Shown here: in pieces, positions 1 to 6,709 of the stretch
How the letters are laid out: every line of letters starts with the position of its first letter
Numbering within the stretch: position 1 is the stretch's first letter
Assembly: GCA_049289035.1 (NCBI GenBank)
Contig: JBAQIV010000001.1
Span: forward strand, 1-14,230
DNA length: 14,230 nucleotides
Direction of reading: 5' to 3'
Source of the DNA: JAPUDQ01 sp049289035
GTDB taxonomy: Bacteria > Patescibacteriota > Saccharimonadia > Saccharimonadales > Saccharimonadaceae
The notes under the pieces: generated by a model
Told to the model about the DNA's origin: nothing
The model's input: the letters and a program-made list of their open reading frames with translations, nothing else
The model's database searches: none
Program-made: the position numbers and the translations under genes

Positions 1-1
1 C

Positions 2-127
2 CTCGACGCTACCAGCGATGACAATGTTAGCCTACAGATATACACCACGACACTACCGTTTACGACACCAGACTTTGCGCTGGGTACAACGCCGGTGGTG
101 CGGGGCAATGTGCGGGTGGGGTGGTAG
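2..127 (+). CDS. C-terminal end of an unidentified protein (partial)
   Basis: An open frame enters from the left edge and reads 41 codons to a TAG at 125-127. The peptide is rich in Thr, Val and small residues and ends in RGNVRVGW. It looks like a beta-strand-rich C-terminal domain, perhaps of a secreted or pilin-like protein, but no family is recognised. The rpsA promoter starts directly after its stop, which supports a real gene end here. The frame is short and its start is outside the window, so a chance open frame is not excluded. Confidence 0.5.
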   Translation, partial: LDATSDDNVSLQIYTTTLPFTTPDFALGTTPVVRGNVRVGW

Positions 128-128
128 C

Positions 129-157
129 TTTACCTAATCTGTTAACAGTGGTACAAT
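129..157 (+). promoter_or_regulatory. Sigma-70-type promoter for rpsA
   Basis: TTTACC (129-134), a 17-nt spacer and TACAAT (152-157) match the -35/-10 pattern at 4/6 and 5/6. The predicted transcription start near 164 gives rpsA a leader of about 70 nt if translation begins at 233. This also argues against a start at the upstream GTG at 176. Confidence 0.55.
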
Positions 158-210
158 AAAAAGTAATCTTGTGGTGTGGTCGTCATGACTAGGCCAAAGA
201 AATACATTTT

Positions 211-220
211 AGGAAGGGAG
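211..220 (+). promoter_or_regulatory. Ribosome binding site deciding the rpsA start
   Basis: AGGAAGGGAG lies 12 nt before the ATG at 233. The spacing is somewhat long but the purine run is strong. The in-frame GTG at 176 has no comparable site, so this element decides for the ATG. Confidence 0.55.
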
Positions 221-232
221 TCATACCTTATT

Positions 233-1318
233 ATGACAAAAATTACGATGGACGATCTCTTGAAAGAAGAGAAGGTCCAGCAATTGGCCCAAGGCGAAGT
301 CGTCGAGGGTGTGGTACTCAATGTACAAAAACACGAGATAATGGTCGATCTCGGTCCGCTTGGCGTTGGTGTTGTGCCGCGACGCGAGATAGGATTTGGT
401 AAAGAACTTGCTGTAGGTGATAGCGTGACAGCAAGTGTCGTCGAGACAGAGATGGACAATGGCTGCAGCCTGCTTAGCCTGCGTAAAGCTGCCAAAGACC
501 GCGGTTGGGACGAACTTCAGCGCGTGATCGATGCCGGTGAGACGATAGAAGTTGCGCCATACGACGCAAACCGAGGTGGTTTGCTGATCGAACTCGAAGG
601 CGTGCGGGGCTTTTTGCCAGTTTCACAACTCTCAGCCGAGCATTATCCACGTGTTGGCGGTGCTGACAAAGACGAGATACTCCAACGTCTCAACAGCCTG
701 ATCGGCAAGCCACTGAGTGTTCGTATACTCGACGCTGACCGCAAGGCCAACAAGCTGATTTTTAGCGAAAAAGAAGCTATCAAAGAAGGCCTGGCTGAGC
801 GTTTTGAGAAGCTCAAAGTTGGCGATACGGTAACTGGTGTAGTAACTGGTGTCGTTGATTTTGGGGCGTTTGTGAACGTCAGTGGCATAGAAGGCTTGGT
901 GCATATCTCAGAGATTAGCTGGGAGCGGGTAAGTAGTCCGAGCGACTACGTGAAAGTCGGTGATACGATTGATGCGAAGATTATCGCAATCGACAAAGAC
1001 CGCCTGAGCCTTAGCATGAAACAGTTGCAAGAAGACCCATGGCTCAAAGAAGTTGAGGCCTTTACTAGCGGCGAACAGGTCGAGGGTACGGTGACGCGCA
1101 TCACACCATTTGGTGCCTTTGTGCAGATTAGCCCAGCTGTCGAGGCGCTGGTGCACGTAAGTGAACTTGGTGAAGGTGAAGGTGCCGACCCTGAAAAAGT
1201 CTTCACTCTCAATGCACGCAAGACATTTACCGTGCTTGAAATCGACAAAGACAATCGCAAGATTAGCTTGTCGCTCAAGAAAAAAGCCGCTGCCAAATCT
1301 AAGAAAAAAGAAGCGTAG
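233..1318 (+). CDS. rpsA: Small-subunit ribosomal protein S1 (four S1 domains)
   Basis: This is an RNA-binding ribosomal protein that helps position mRNA on the 30S subunit. From the ATG at 233 it has 361 residues with four consecutive S1/OB-fold repeats at about 18-85, 101-180, 194-263 and 279-349. Repeats 3 and 4 are the most canonical, with VxGVVDFGAFVNVSGIEGLVHISE and VTRITPFGAFVQ-type signatures. A Lys-rich tail (349-360) closes the protein. E. coli S1 has six repeats; four is common in Gram-positive and reduced bacteria. The first two repeats are more divergent, as expected for the ribosome-anchoring end. The frame opens upstream at a GTG (176), but the ATG at 233 is preferred from its Shine-Dalgarno and the promoter position. 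It lies directly upstream of infB, so two initiation-related genes are paired. Family assignment is firm; the exact start is likely. Confidence 0.93.
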   Translation: MTKITMDDLLKEEKVQQLAQGEVVEGVVLNVQKHEIMVDLGPLGVGVVPRREIGFGKELAVGDSVTASVVETEMDNGCSLLSLRKAAKDRGWDELQRVIDAGETIEVAPYDANRGGLLIELEGVRGFLPVSQLSAEHYPRVGGADKDEILQRLNSLIGKPLSVRILDADRKANKLIFSEKEAIKEGLAERFEKLKVGDTVTGVVTGVVDFGAFVNVSGIEGLVHISEISWERVSSPSDYVKVGDTIDAKIIAIDKDRLSLSMKQLQEDPWLKEVEAFTSGEQVEGTVTRITPFGAFVQISPAVEALVHVSELGEGEGADPEKVFTLNARKTFTVLEIDKDNRKISLSLKKKAAAKSKKKEA

Positions 1319-1325
1319 CGACCGC

Positions 1326-1348
1326 GAACGGATGAACCTCATCCGTTC
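1326..1348 (+). other. Perfect hairpin between rpsA and infB
   Basis: GAACGGATGA (1326-1335) and its exact reverse complement (1339-1348) enclose a 3-nt loop, ACC, in the 60-nt gap between rpsA and infB. No T-run follows, so it is not a standard intrinsic terminator. It could be a processing or stability stem, or an attenuating structure that sets the ratio of S1 to IF-2. The hairpin is seen in the sequence; the role is inference. Confidence 0.6.
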
Positions 1349-1365
1349 CACCGTCTCTATGCAAC

Positions 1366-1372
1366 AAAGGAG
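1366..1372 (+). promoter_or_regulatory. Shine-Dalgarno site of infB
   Basis: AAAGGAG lies 6 nt before the ATG at 1379, a near-ideal site that fixes the infB start. Confidence 0.8.
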
Positions 1373-1378
1373 TAAGCT

Positions 1379-3148
1379 ATGGCCGACGCAGAGAAAATCA
1401 TTACGGTCCCCGCGCAGATTACCGTCGGCGAACTGGCTGATTTAGTCGGATTGCCGGCTACCACGCTCATTGGTGAGTTGTTTAAAAATGGCATCGCTGC
1501 AACGCTCAACCAGCGGATCGATGTCGAAACAGCCCAGATCATCGTGGATGAACTAGGTCTCGACGTAAAGCTAGAGCAAAAATCAGCCGATGAGCCCACA
1601 AAACCAACTAAACGTGAGCTCAGTGACCACGCGTCAGAACGGGCGCCGATTGTCGCCGTGATGGGTCATGTCGACCACGGTAAAACTAGTTTGCTCGATG
1701 CGCTGCTTGAGACAAAAGTTGTCGAAGGCGAAGCAGGGGGCATTACCCAGCATATTAGTGCGTATCAGACAATTCGTAAGCAGCGACCCATTACTCTACT
1801 TGATACTCCCGGTCACGAAGCCTTTGCGGCACTCCGTCAGCATGGTGCGGCACTGACCGACGTGGTGATTATTGTAGTGGCAGCTGACGACGGGGTGAAA
1901 CCGCAGACAATCGAAGCCATTAAATTTGCGCAAACCGCCAACGCCAAGATAGTCGTCGCAATCAATAAGATCGACAAACCAGCGGCCAATGTCGACATGG
2001 TCAAAGGCCAGTTAGCGAGTGAGCACCATCTCAACCCCGAAGAATGGGGCGGCGATACTATTATGGTGCCGGTGAGCGCCAAAACTCGTGAGGGCCTCGA
2101 CACACTACTCGACATGGTGTTGCTGGTCGCTGACTTAGAGGAGCTGAAAGCCGAAACCGACATACCCGCTGAAGGGCTGGTGATCGAAGCGCACATGGAA
2201 ATCGGCCGCGGGCCAGAAGTTAGTTTACTGGTAGAGCACGGCATATTGAAACCGGGTATGCATATGGTGGCGGGCTTGGCCCATGGGCGCGTGCGAACGC
2301 TTGTCGACTACGCCGATAGACCAATCAAGCAAGCTGGGCCATCGACGCCGGCGACAGTGACTGGTTTTAAAGAACTGCCGAGTTTTGGCGATCGCTTTAT
2401 TGTTGTAAAAAATGAAAAAGAAGCCCGCCAGCTGGTTGCCCAGCATCGCAGTGAGCTAGAGCACAACGCCGTGAGTGCCAATGTCACAGGTAGTGACCTC
2501 TTAAACCTCATGAAAAAACAAGACGAAACTCAGCAGCTTGATGTGATCGTACGAGCCGATGTACAGGGGTCGTTGACGTCGCTAGTTGACAGTCTCAAGC
2601 TGCTCGACAACGGCGAGGTATCGGTACGGGTGATCCGCTCGGGTGTTGGCAATATTTCGGAAAACGATGTAAGACTTGCATCATCTTCGGGTGCGATTAT
2701 ATATGGCTTTAACATACAGTTGCCGCCCGCCGTTAAACGTACCGCCATGCGTGACCACGTAAGTATACGGAACTATAAAGTGATTTATGAGCTGCTCGAC
2801 GATGTACGCGTGGTGATGACTGATATGCTAGCGCCAGAAATTGTCGAGACTGAAATAGGTGAGATCAAAGTACTTGGTGTCTTTCGTACGCTTCGTGACA
2901 GCGTGATCTGCGGCGGTGAAGTCTTGCGCGGTAAAGTTGCACTGGGGTTGTTGGTACGTATCAAACGCGACAAAGAGCTCGTCGCCGAAGCAGAAGTAAC
3001 GCACGTGCAGCGCCAACAAGCCGACGCCAAAGAAGTCTTCGAAGGCGAGCAATGTGGCTTAGAGCTCAAAACCAAAGGCAAAATCACCGTCGAAATAAAT
3101 GACCGTCTGGAATTCTTCACCCGCGAGCTGAAAAAACGAACGCTGTAG
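1379..3148 (+). CDS. infB: Translation initiation factor IF-2 (short form)
   Basis: This GTPase brings formyl-Met-tRNA to the 30S subunit and promotes 50S joining. The 589-residue protein begins with an IF2N-like domain (about 8-60) and a short charged linker. The GTPase core carries G1 GHVDHGKT (96-103), the switch sequence GGITQHI (120-126), G3 DTPGHE (142-147), G4 NKID (196-199) and G5 SAK (233-235). The beta-barrel domain II, domain III and the C-terminal tRNA-binding domain IV follow to residue 589. It is much shorter than E. coli IF-2 (about 890 residues) because the long variable N-terminal region is missing, as is typical of compact bacterial IF-2 proteins. The start is fixed by AAAGGAG six bases upstream. 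It follows rpsA by 60 nt and is probably co-transcribed with it. No disabling changes are visible in the GTPase motifs. Confidence 0.97.
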   Translation: MADAEKIITVPAQITVGELADLVGLPATTLIGELFKNGIAATLNQRIDVETAQIIVDELGLDVKLEQKSADEPTKPTKRELSDHASERAPIVAVMGHVDHGKTSLLDALLETKVVEGEAGGITQHISAYQTIRKQRPITLLDTPGHEAFAALRQHGAALTDVVIIVVAADDGVKPQTIEAIKFAQTANAKIVVAINKIDKPAANVDMVKGQLASEHHLNPEEWGGDTIMVPVSAKTREGLDTLLDMVLLVADLEELKAETDIPAEGLVIEAHMEIGRGPEVSLLVEHGILKPGMHMVAGLAHGRVRTLVDYADRPIKQAGPSTPATVTGFKELPSFGDRFIVVKNEKEARQLVAQHRSELEHNAVSANVTGSDLLNLMKKQDETQQLDVIVRADVQGSLTSLVDSLKLLDNGEVSVRVIRSGVGNISENDVRLASSSGAIIYGFNIQLPPAVKRTAMRDHVSIRNYKVIYELLDDVRVVMTDMLAPEIVETEIGEIKVLGVFRTLRDSVICGGEVLRGKVALGLLVRIKRDKELVAEAEVTHVQRQQADAKEVFEGEQCGLELKTKGKITVEINDRLEFFTRELKKRTL

Positions 3149-3161
3149 AACTCTCTGTTAT

Positions 3162-3190
3162 TTGACAGACATCCTATCTGGTAGTAGAAT
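3162..3190 (+). promoter_or_regulatory. Near-consensus sigma-70 promoter before the 864-residue protein gene
   Basis: TTGACA (3162-3167, perfect), a 17-nt spacer and TAGAAT (3185-3190) form one of the best promoters in the window. Transcription would start near 3197, about 24 nt before the ATG at 3221. The leader is A-rich and has no Shine-Dalgarno sequence. Confidence 0.75.
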
Positions 3191-3220
3191 CGGTTTAAAG
3201 ATAAAAGCAAAAATATAAAA

Positions 3221-5815
3221 ATGGAAAAATCTCGTATTATCGGAAAAGCAAAGGGAGTATTTAGACGGCCCACTCCCGAGGTATCCATCGATAGTAAAAG
3301 AATAGTGGGGGCTCCTGATGCACTTCAGCCTACAGTACTTGAAGCCCAATTTCTTGGGGTCGTAGAAGAATTAAAAGAAGGTATGGACGACGCTTCGGTC
3401 GACGCCGTTATACATGATCGAGCTCGACAGTACTTAGAGGATAACGGTATCAGTGAGGCTGATGATCCAGATATATTTGATGCGAACTACCATTTGATAC
3501 GTCATATTGCCTATCATAGTCGCGATAAGTGGCGGGAGCACGAAGATGCAATCGGCAAGACTCCTGAAGCATATATGAAAGACGACCTAGAAAAGCGTTA
3601 CTCTACTGATGCAGCAAGTTTTCAGGAAGAAACTGAGCGGTACGCAAAGCGGCTGGCGGAGATGCTGGCCAAGCGTTCTCGTGACCTAACCTTTACCCAC
3701 AAGGGTGAGATAGAGTCGTTAAAAGAAGAATTTTCAGACATGATTCGGGCCACGGCTACCGAATTATATCTGTCGCAAGAGGCGACACGCGATCATGACG
3801 AACTAACACAAGATATAGAAGATTTTTTAGACGATCAAATAAGGCTTGTTGGTAACCACCTAGCGGACACTCGTCTTCAGAAGGCAGCATCACGCAATCG
3901 CGTGGTCGATTTTGCCATACGTAAATGGGCTTCATGGGGGCCACAAAACCTGTCGGGTGATCATAAGCTGTTCTCTGTCGAGACGTTTAAGCAATTATTT
4001 TCGAAAGAGAACCTCAAAGGTAATGCCAAAAAGAGTGTCGTGATCATGGGGGCGACGGCGGTTACGACAGCGGTTACCGCGCCGTTTGTGGGTGCGGCTG
4101 CGGGCGTCGCGGGCGTCGCGGCTGGGGCGTGGGCAGCAACCAGGGTAGCGAAAAGCATAGCGGTACAAAAGATCTCGAGTGCGGGCAGTGAAGAGCGAGT
4201 CGCTGAAGCCCAACGCGCGGAGATGAATAGGCTATTTAATTCGATTGCCTCAGAAGAAGACGATGACATACGTGAAAGAATACGATATATCGACCAAGAA
4301 ATGGCTGCCAATCTCAACAAGGGCTTGAGCAATGACGAGCTTGTCGCTGAGCGTGCCGACCTCGATAGTCGTCTACAAAGCCAGCAGCACGATAGATTGC
4401 TGGACGCTATGACAGAAAGGGTTGACTCCATATGGCGCCGCAACCGCAATCGTACCCTAGGAGCGATTGGTCTAGGCCTTGCCTTTGGTGGAGCGAGTGC
4501 AGGGGTTTTGCATCTGATAGGCATGACAGATCTTCCTGAGAATATTAGGCAGTCTACTACTCGTTTGTTTAAAGGAGTCCGTATAGGCCCGATAGGCGCT
4601 AGTGACAATTCGCCTCCGGCTAGCCCACCCGGTAGTCCACCTGGTGCTGCGGCCGCCAATGAAGGAGGGTTGCCTTCGGGTGGTGGGCGTGGTGAGTATC
4701 ATACAAAGCCTAGTACAGAAGCTCCTGTAGTTCCTCCGGGCAATCTTCCTATAGTCGGTGGTCCTGGGGAGCGTAAGGACTTTAACCTCGAAGAATACTT
4801 GCGTCACCATCAGGATGGTTTGATAGTGACAAAAGGTGAGGGGTGGAATCAGACTTTTCATGAATTGGGAGTGGACAAGTCGCACCAGGGAGCGTTGCTA
4901 AAAGAGCTTGGACCTCAACTGGTCGACAAAGGGCTGGCCTATGAAATAGATGGCAAGTTTTTCATCAATAAAGCTGGAGGATTGCCGCACGACACGACAC
5001 GGCTAATCGTCGAGACGGCTAGGGGCCATGGCTGGTTAGATCAATCAGTCGACGCTCCTAAAACGGCGCTTACCGACATATCTAGGGGTGAAGGTGTGCT
5101 GCAAAGTTTGCGCGATGCAGGCATGGAGAAGCCAACGCTTGATGACGTTGCAAAGATAGGACCGGCGCTTGAACGGGCTGGCGTGGGCTACCATGCTCCG
5201 GATTTGGGTGGTACAGGGTTGTACTATCATGATGGTGTTATGTCGGAAAAAGGCGTCGCGATATTTCAAGATTATGCTGACAATAAGCTACTCGATAACT
5301 CAGTATCTCCAGAGAGCGCGCTCGACACTGACGCTAAACAGCTTGACGCAGCAGTTAAGATTTTTGCTGCAGAGAATGGGCTTGATGGTAAAGTCGATAC
5401 GATCGACGAGCTGATGACAGAGGCTACAAAAGATATTCTCCATACACCCTATGGCTTAGAGCAGGTAATTGCCGCTGGTGACATCAACCACTCTGGCAGT
5501 GTTAACGACGAGGTGCAAAACTATGTGCGGCAGTTTGCTACTAATCGCACGAATTTCATGGATGCACTTCGTGATGCACAAGATGGCAAAGGACTCGATA
5601 AACTAGCAAAGTACAGTGAGACTATCGATATGGTAGGCAAGGCTCTAACGGGGATTACCTATGAAAATGCAGACGGTTCTCGTGTGCCGGTAGCGGTTTT
5701 TAATGGTAAAAGTGGACACTATGAATTATCCCCGATGCCTAGTGGCATACCTGAATCAGCACGCAAACTCATACAAGAATCAGCATTTCGATCAGATTAT
5801 CGTTTGGCGGCATAG
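3221..5815 (+). CDS. Large membrane-anchored protein of unknown function with two tandem GEG repeats
   Basis: No named family is recognised for this 864-residue protein. Residues 1-265 are charged and mostly helical, probably cytoplasmic and partly coiled coil. A Gly/Ala-rich hydrophobic stretch at 272-308 could be one long or two short membrane passes. A charged helical segment follows (315-410), then a second clear membrane helix at about 412-434. A Pro/Gly/Ser-rich linker (460-515) leads to a C-terminal half with two related modules of about 70 residues: 536-600 (KGEG, then LGPQL) and 619-686 (RGEG, then IGPAL). The pattern recalls a small LysM-like or winged-helix module, but this is not established. 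A weak EF-hand-like loop lies at 754-765. The strong promoter suggests appreciable expression. The linker and repeats suggest an extracytoplasmic C-terminus, which holds if 272-308 is a hairpin. A surface or envelope role is inference only. Confidence 0.85.
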   Translation: MEKSRIIGKAKGVFRRPTPEVSIDSKRIVGAPDALQPTVLEAQFLGVVEELKEGMDDASVDAVIHDRARQYLEDNGISEADDPDIFDANYHLIRHIAYHSRDKWREHEDAIGKTPEAYMKDDLEKRYSTDAASFQEETERYAKRLAEMLAKRSRDLTFTHKGEIESLKEEFSDMIRATATELYLSQEATRDHDELTQDIEDFLDDQIRLVGNHLADTRLQKAASRNRVVDFAIRKWASWGPQNLSGDHKLFSVETFKQLFSKENLKGNAKKSVVIMGATAVTTAVTAPFVGAAAGVAGVAAGAWAATRVAKSIAVQKISSAGSEERVAEAQRAEMNRLFNSIASEEDDDIRERIRYIDQEMAANLNKGLSNDELVAERADLDSRLQSQQHDRLLDAMTERVDSIWRRNRNRTLGAIGLGLAFGGASAGVLHLIGMTDLPENIRQSTTRLFKGVRIGPIGASDNSPPASPPGSPPGAAAANEGGLPSGGGRGEYHTKPSTEAPVVPPGNLPIVGGPGERKDFNLEEYLRHHQDGLIVTKGEGWNQTFHELGVDKSHQGALLKELGPQLVDKGLAYEIDGKFFINKAGGLPHDTTRLIVETARGHGWLDQSVDAPKTALTDISRGEGVLQSLRDAGMEKPTLDDVAKIGPALERAGVGYHAPDLGGTGLYYHDGVMSEKGVAIFQDYADNKLLDNSVSPESALDTDAKQLDAAVKIFAAENGLDGKVDTIDELMTEATKDILHTPYGLEQVIAAGDINHSGSVNDEVQNYVRQFATNRTNFMDALRDAQDGKGLDKLAKYSETIDMVGKALTGITYENADGSRVPVAVFNGKSGHYELSPMPSGIPESARKLIQESAFRSDYRLAA

Positions 5816-5821
5816 TATAAT
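5816..5821 (+). promoter_or_regulatory. Perfect -10 hexamer before the DUF5663-like gene
   Basis: TATAAT lies directly after the stop of the 864-residue protein gene and about 33 nt before the next start codon. No good -35 is present at the right distance (CAGATT at 17-nt spacing). A second possible -10, TACAAT, overlaps at 5821-5826. The small downstream gene may have its own weak promoter in addition to read-through. Confidence 0.35.
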
Positions 5822-5844
5822 ACAATAAAGACAAGCACTAACTA

Positions 5845-5850
5845 CGGAGG
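5845..5850 (+). promoter_or_regulatory. Shine-Dalgarno site of the DUF5663-like gene
   Basis: CGGAGG ends 4 nt before the ATG at 5855 and fixes that start. This contrasts with several neighbouring genes that have no such site. Confidence 0.7.
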
Positions 5851-5854
5851 CACT

Positions 5855-6280
5855 ATGTTTCAACTCGACGATAATTTTCTAAACGATGTAGGGCTGGCGA
5901 GCTTGCCGGATGATCAAAAACAGGCATTTTTGCAGCACATCTACCAAGAACTCGAGTTGCGTGTGGGCACGAAATTATCAGAAGGTCTCAGTGAGCAACA
6001 GATGGGGGAGTTTGAAGCATTTGTCGATCAAGCTGAAGACAAGGTGCGTGATTGGTTCGCTAAAAACATGTCCGACTACGCATCACGTCAAGATTTTGTT
6101 CAGTTGCAGCAGTCAGCGCCAGAGGGAACGAATGAACTAGCGGTGCTTTGCGAGTATGGCTCGCTTAAGTGGCTTGAACTCAACAGGCCTGATTATCGTG
6201 ATGTCGTGGCAGCAGAACTCGAAGCACTCAAGAATGAGATACGGGCGAATGCGGGGACTATACTCGGCGGGGCCTCATAA
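5855..6280 (+). CDS. Small acidic helical protein, DUF5663-like
   Basis: The 141-residue protein is acidic, predicted mostly helical, and has no signal peptide or membrane segment. The N-terminal half reads as a helical module with a FLNDVGLASLPDDQK start and an LELRVGTKLSEGLSEQQMGEFEAF core. From memory this resembles the short DUF5663 proteins of Patescibacteria; the family name could not be verified here. The C-terminal part (about 95-141) holds a WLELNRPDYRDVV segment and a final amphipathic helix. A strong Shine-Dalgarno fixes the ATG. It lies 39 nt after the large membrane protein gene and may be co-transcribed with it, which weakly suggests a shared process. Its TAA stop (6278-6280) coincides with the outer end of the inverted repeat enclosing the next gene. 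Function unknown. Confidence 0.85.
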   Translation: MFQLDDNFLNDVGLASLPDDQKQAFLQHIYQELELRVGTKLSEGLSEQQMGEFEAFVDQAEDKVRDWFAKNMSDYASRQDFVQLQQSAPEGTNELAVLCEYGSLKWLELNRPDYRDVVAAELEALKNEIRANAGTILGGAS

Positions 6281-6308
6281 AGATCAAAAGAGCGTAAGAG
6301 CGAGAGAT
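6279..6308 (+). repeat. Left arm of the inverted repeat around the four-helix-bundle gene
   Basis: The 30-nt purine-rich arm is built of AGAGCG units. Aligned by eye to the reverse complement of 6680-6709 it matches at 26 of 30 positions. It begins inside the TAA stop of the DUF5663-like gene and ends about 24 nt before the start codon of the enclosed gene. Confidence 0.8.
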
Positions 6309-6331
6309 CGCAAGAAATAAGACATATTGTT

Positions 6332-6676
6332 ATGAGTAGATATCAAGATCTTATAGTGTGGCAAAAGTCGATGAATCTTGTAGAAATGGTATATGCAGCG
6401 ACAAAGCTGTTGCCTGACTACGAGAAGTTTGCGCTTGCTGATCAATTGAGAAGGGCGGTAGTGTCGGTGCCATCAAATATCGCCGAAGGCCAGCGTAGAG
6501 GGAGCCATAAAGAGATAGTTCAATTTAGCAGCATAGCACTTGGCTCACTCGCCGAAGTCGAAACACAACTTATCTTGGTAGAACGGCTGCATATGATCGA
6601 TACGAAGTCAGAACAAAATTTATCAGCCGAAATTGGTCGCATGCTCATCGCACTAATCAAATCTTTGCGCTCATAA
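6332..6676 (+). CDS. Four-helix-bundle protein (23S rRNA intervening-sequence / S23 family)
   Basis: The 114 residues match the family pattern throughout: YQDLIVWQKSMNLVEMVY at the N-terminus, a LADQLRRAVVSVPSNIAEG core (about 36-54), then FSSIALGSLAEVETQL and a final helix. Family members form small four-helix bundles and oligomerise. They occur inside 23S rRNA intervening sequences and as free genes, and the Avd accessory proteins of diversity-generating retroelements are related. No reverse transcriptase or template repeat is present here, so an Avd role is unlikely. No convincing Shine-Dalgarno precedes the ATG. The gene is enclosed by a long inverted repeat and converges on fmt with 21 nt between the stop codons. 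Family assignment is firm; molecular role is unknown. Confidence 0.9.
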   Translation: MSRYQDLIVWQKSMNLVEMVYAATKLLPDYEKFALADQLRRAVVSVPSNIAEGQRRGSHKEIVQFSSIALGSLAEVETQLILVERLHMIDTKSEQNLSAEIGRMLIALIKSLRS

Positions 6677-6679
6677 TTA

Positions 6680-6709
6680 ATCTATCGCTCTCACGCTCTA
6701 TCGATCTTT
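6680..6709 (-). repeat. Right arm of the inverted repeat, overlapping the 3' end of fmt
   Basis: On the minus strand this arm reads as AGAGCG units like the left arm (26/30 identical). It contains the fmt stop codon (TAG, 6698-6700) and the last fmt sense codons. A further AGAGCG copy lies just outside it at 6710-6715 on the minus strand, so the repeat tract extends into the fmt C-terminus. Confidence 0.8.

Larger units (their letters stand above)
6279..6709. mobile_element. Candidate inverted-repeat-bounded unit carrying a four-helix-bundle gene
   Basis: The unit is about 430 bp: two 30-bp imperfect inverted arms (26/30 identical) with a single 114-codon gene between them. Transcribed, the arms could pair into a long stem with the gene in the loop. 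This is the known architecture of 23S rRNA intervening sequences that encode this protein family, but here the unit sits between two protein genes. No clear target-site duplication is seen. Mobility is inferred from architecture and from its position abutting both neighbouring stop codons. A static regulatory arrangement is the alternative. Confidence 0.45.

Noticed and set aside
176..232. Upstream GTG start for rpsA, adding 19 residues
   Set aside because: It has no ribosome binding site and lies about 12 nt after the predicted transcription start. The ATG at 233 has AGGAAGGGAG upstream and gives the normal S1 N-terminus.
3961..4659. Long minus-strand open frame opposite the 864-residue protein gene
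   Set aside because: Its Ala/Pro/Ser/Arg-rich composition mirrors the Gly/Ala- and Pro-rich codons of the sense gene, and it has no promoter, ribosome binding site or family signature.
5480..5515. EF-hand or dockerin calcium loop in the 864-residue protein (residues 754-765)
   Set aside because: DxNxSGxV fits the start of the loop, but position 12 is Val, not Asp/Glu, and no second loop is present. Kept only as a weak resemblance.
6332..6676. Avd accessory protein of a diversity-generating retroelement
   Set aside because: Avd is related to this family, but there is no reverse transcriptase, template repeat or variable repeat in the window.
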